Below, in pieces: positions 63,757 through 64,000 of a DNA stretch of 64,000 nucleotides. The notes under the pieces are model-generated. The model was not told where the DNA came from and did no database searches. It worked only from the letters and a program-made list of their open reading frames with translations. The translations under genes were made by a program, and so were the position numbers. Source of the stretch: Streptantibioticus parmotrematis (GTDB lineage Bacteria > Actinomycetota > Actinomycetes > Streptomycetales > Streptomycetaceae); contig NZ_JAINVZ010000004.1 of NCBI RefSeq assembly GCF_019890615.1, positions 1-64,000 of the forward strand, given 5' to 3'. Position 1 is the stretch's first letter; the number at the start of each line of letters is the position of its first letter.

Positions 63757-64000
63757 TTCAGGGCCCAGCCGACCAGCGGCGCCTGGAGCGGAAGCCGGGC
63801 GTAGGCGACGGCTTTCAGCGGGGCGGGCCGCTCCTTCCAGTCACGCGCCATCTTGACGTTGGCCGGGAAGACGGCGGTGAAGAACGCGGCGGCGGCGAGC
63901 CCGCCCAGACGCCGGGTGGCGGGCAGCGCGACGGCGGCGGCGAGCCCGAGTTCGGCGGCGCCACTGACGTACGTCCAGGTCCGGGCGCTGCCCGGCAGCG
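63732..64000 (-). CDS. DoxX-like membrane protein, N-terminal part outside the window
   Basis: 89 codons seen, truncated at the right end. TYVSGAAELGLAAAVALPATRRLGGLAAAAFFTAVFPANVKMA (core AAELGLAAAVALP), then LKAVAYARLPLQAPLVGWALKVAADARP. Two to three membrane helices with the conserved F-P-A-N motif of small DoxX-like (DUF4267-type) proteins. Its end is duplicated three times downstream. Confidence 0.8.
   Translation of the reverse strand, partial: LPGSARTWTYVSGAAELGLAAAVALPATRRLGGLAAAAFFTAVFPANVKMARDWKERPAPLKAVAYARLPLQAPLVGWALKVAADARP

Overview
The window is 64 kb of very GC-rich actinobacterial chromosome, most probably from Streptomyces or a close relative. Supporting signs are third-position G/C bias, many GTG starts, a gamma-butyrolactone signalling locus, a SARP regulator with a rare TTA codon, an HrdD-type sigma factor and sigma-R-type promoters. 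No rRNA or CRISPR array is present. There is one tRNA, tRNA-Ala(CGC).

Layout. 0-5 kb: 3' part of a Tricorn-type protease, then a convergent SARP/AfsR regulator and a small disordered protein. 5.2-8.8 kb: a translationally coupled operon of Baeyer-Villiger monooxygenase, alpha/beta hydrolase and short-chain dehydrogenase behind a near-perfect 34-bp palindrome. 8.9-15.9 kb: VapBC, a MerR regulator, a GT87-type membrane mannosyltransferase, a MarP-type membrane serine protease, a PEP-mutase family enzyme, thioredoxin with a sigma-R-type promoter, an FMN reductase with an iron box on its start codon, and a TetR regulator. 16-20.4 kb: a gamma-butyrolactone locus with two ArpA-like receptors, an AfsA synthase and a reductase-like protein, with ARE-like operators. 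20.4-24.5 kb: glyoxalase-like and CGNR proteins, and a class A penicillin-binding protein behind a leader ORF. 24.5-34.5 kb: a looser, lower-GC accessory stretch with an epimerase, a 1433-aa secreted protein, a decayed IS3 transposase, an I36-type inhibitor and a lipoprotein. It ends at the tRNA. 34.6-48.6 kb: a conserved core block: glpR, GNAT, moaB, moaC, glp(moeA), galU, formyl-THF cyclo-ligase, penicillin acylase, cation/proton antiporter, MFS, FmdB (CIRCE-controlled), MTA phosphorylase and mscL. 49-53.1 kb: a five-gene, type VII secretion-like cassette of unknown role. 53.2-64 kb: hrdD (sigma-R promoter), a PAT-type acetyltransferase, MarR + MFS, TetR + ABC-2-like + DoxX proteins, an AtuA fusion, NDH-2 and a truncated DoxX-like gene.

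Most unusual pattern: at least six unrelated genes (Tricorn protease, FMN reductase, TetR, hrdD, MFS pump, DoxX-like) have their last codons duplicated just downstream as short direct repeats of 16-41 bp. Five of the six keep the stop codon in phase, often with synonymous or conservative changes. No ordinary feature type explains this.

Stress and signalling logic recurs: sigma-R for trxA and hrdD, HrcA/CIRCE for fmdB, DmdR/IdeR-type iron control for the FMN reductase, gamma-butyrolactone control, and probable bldA control of the SARP.
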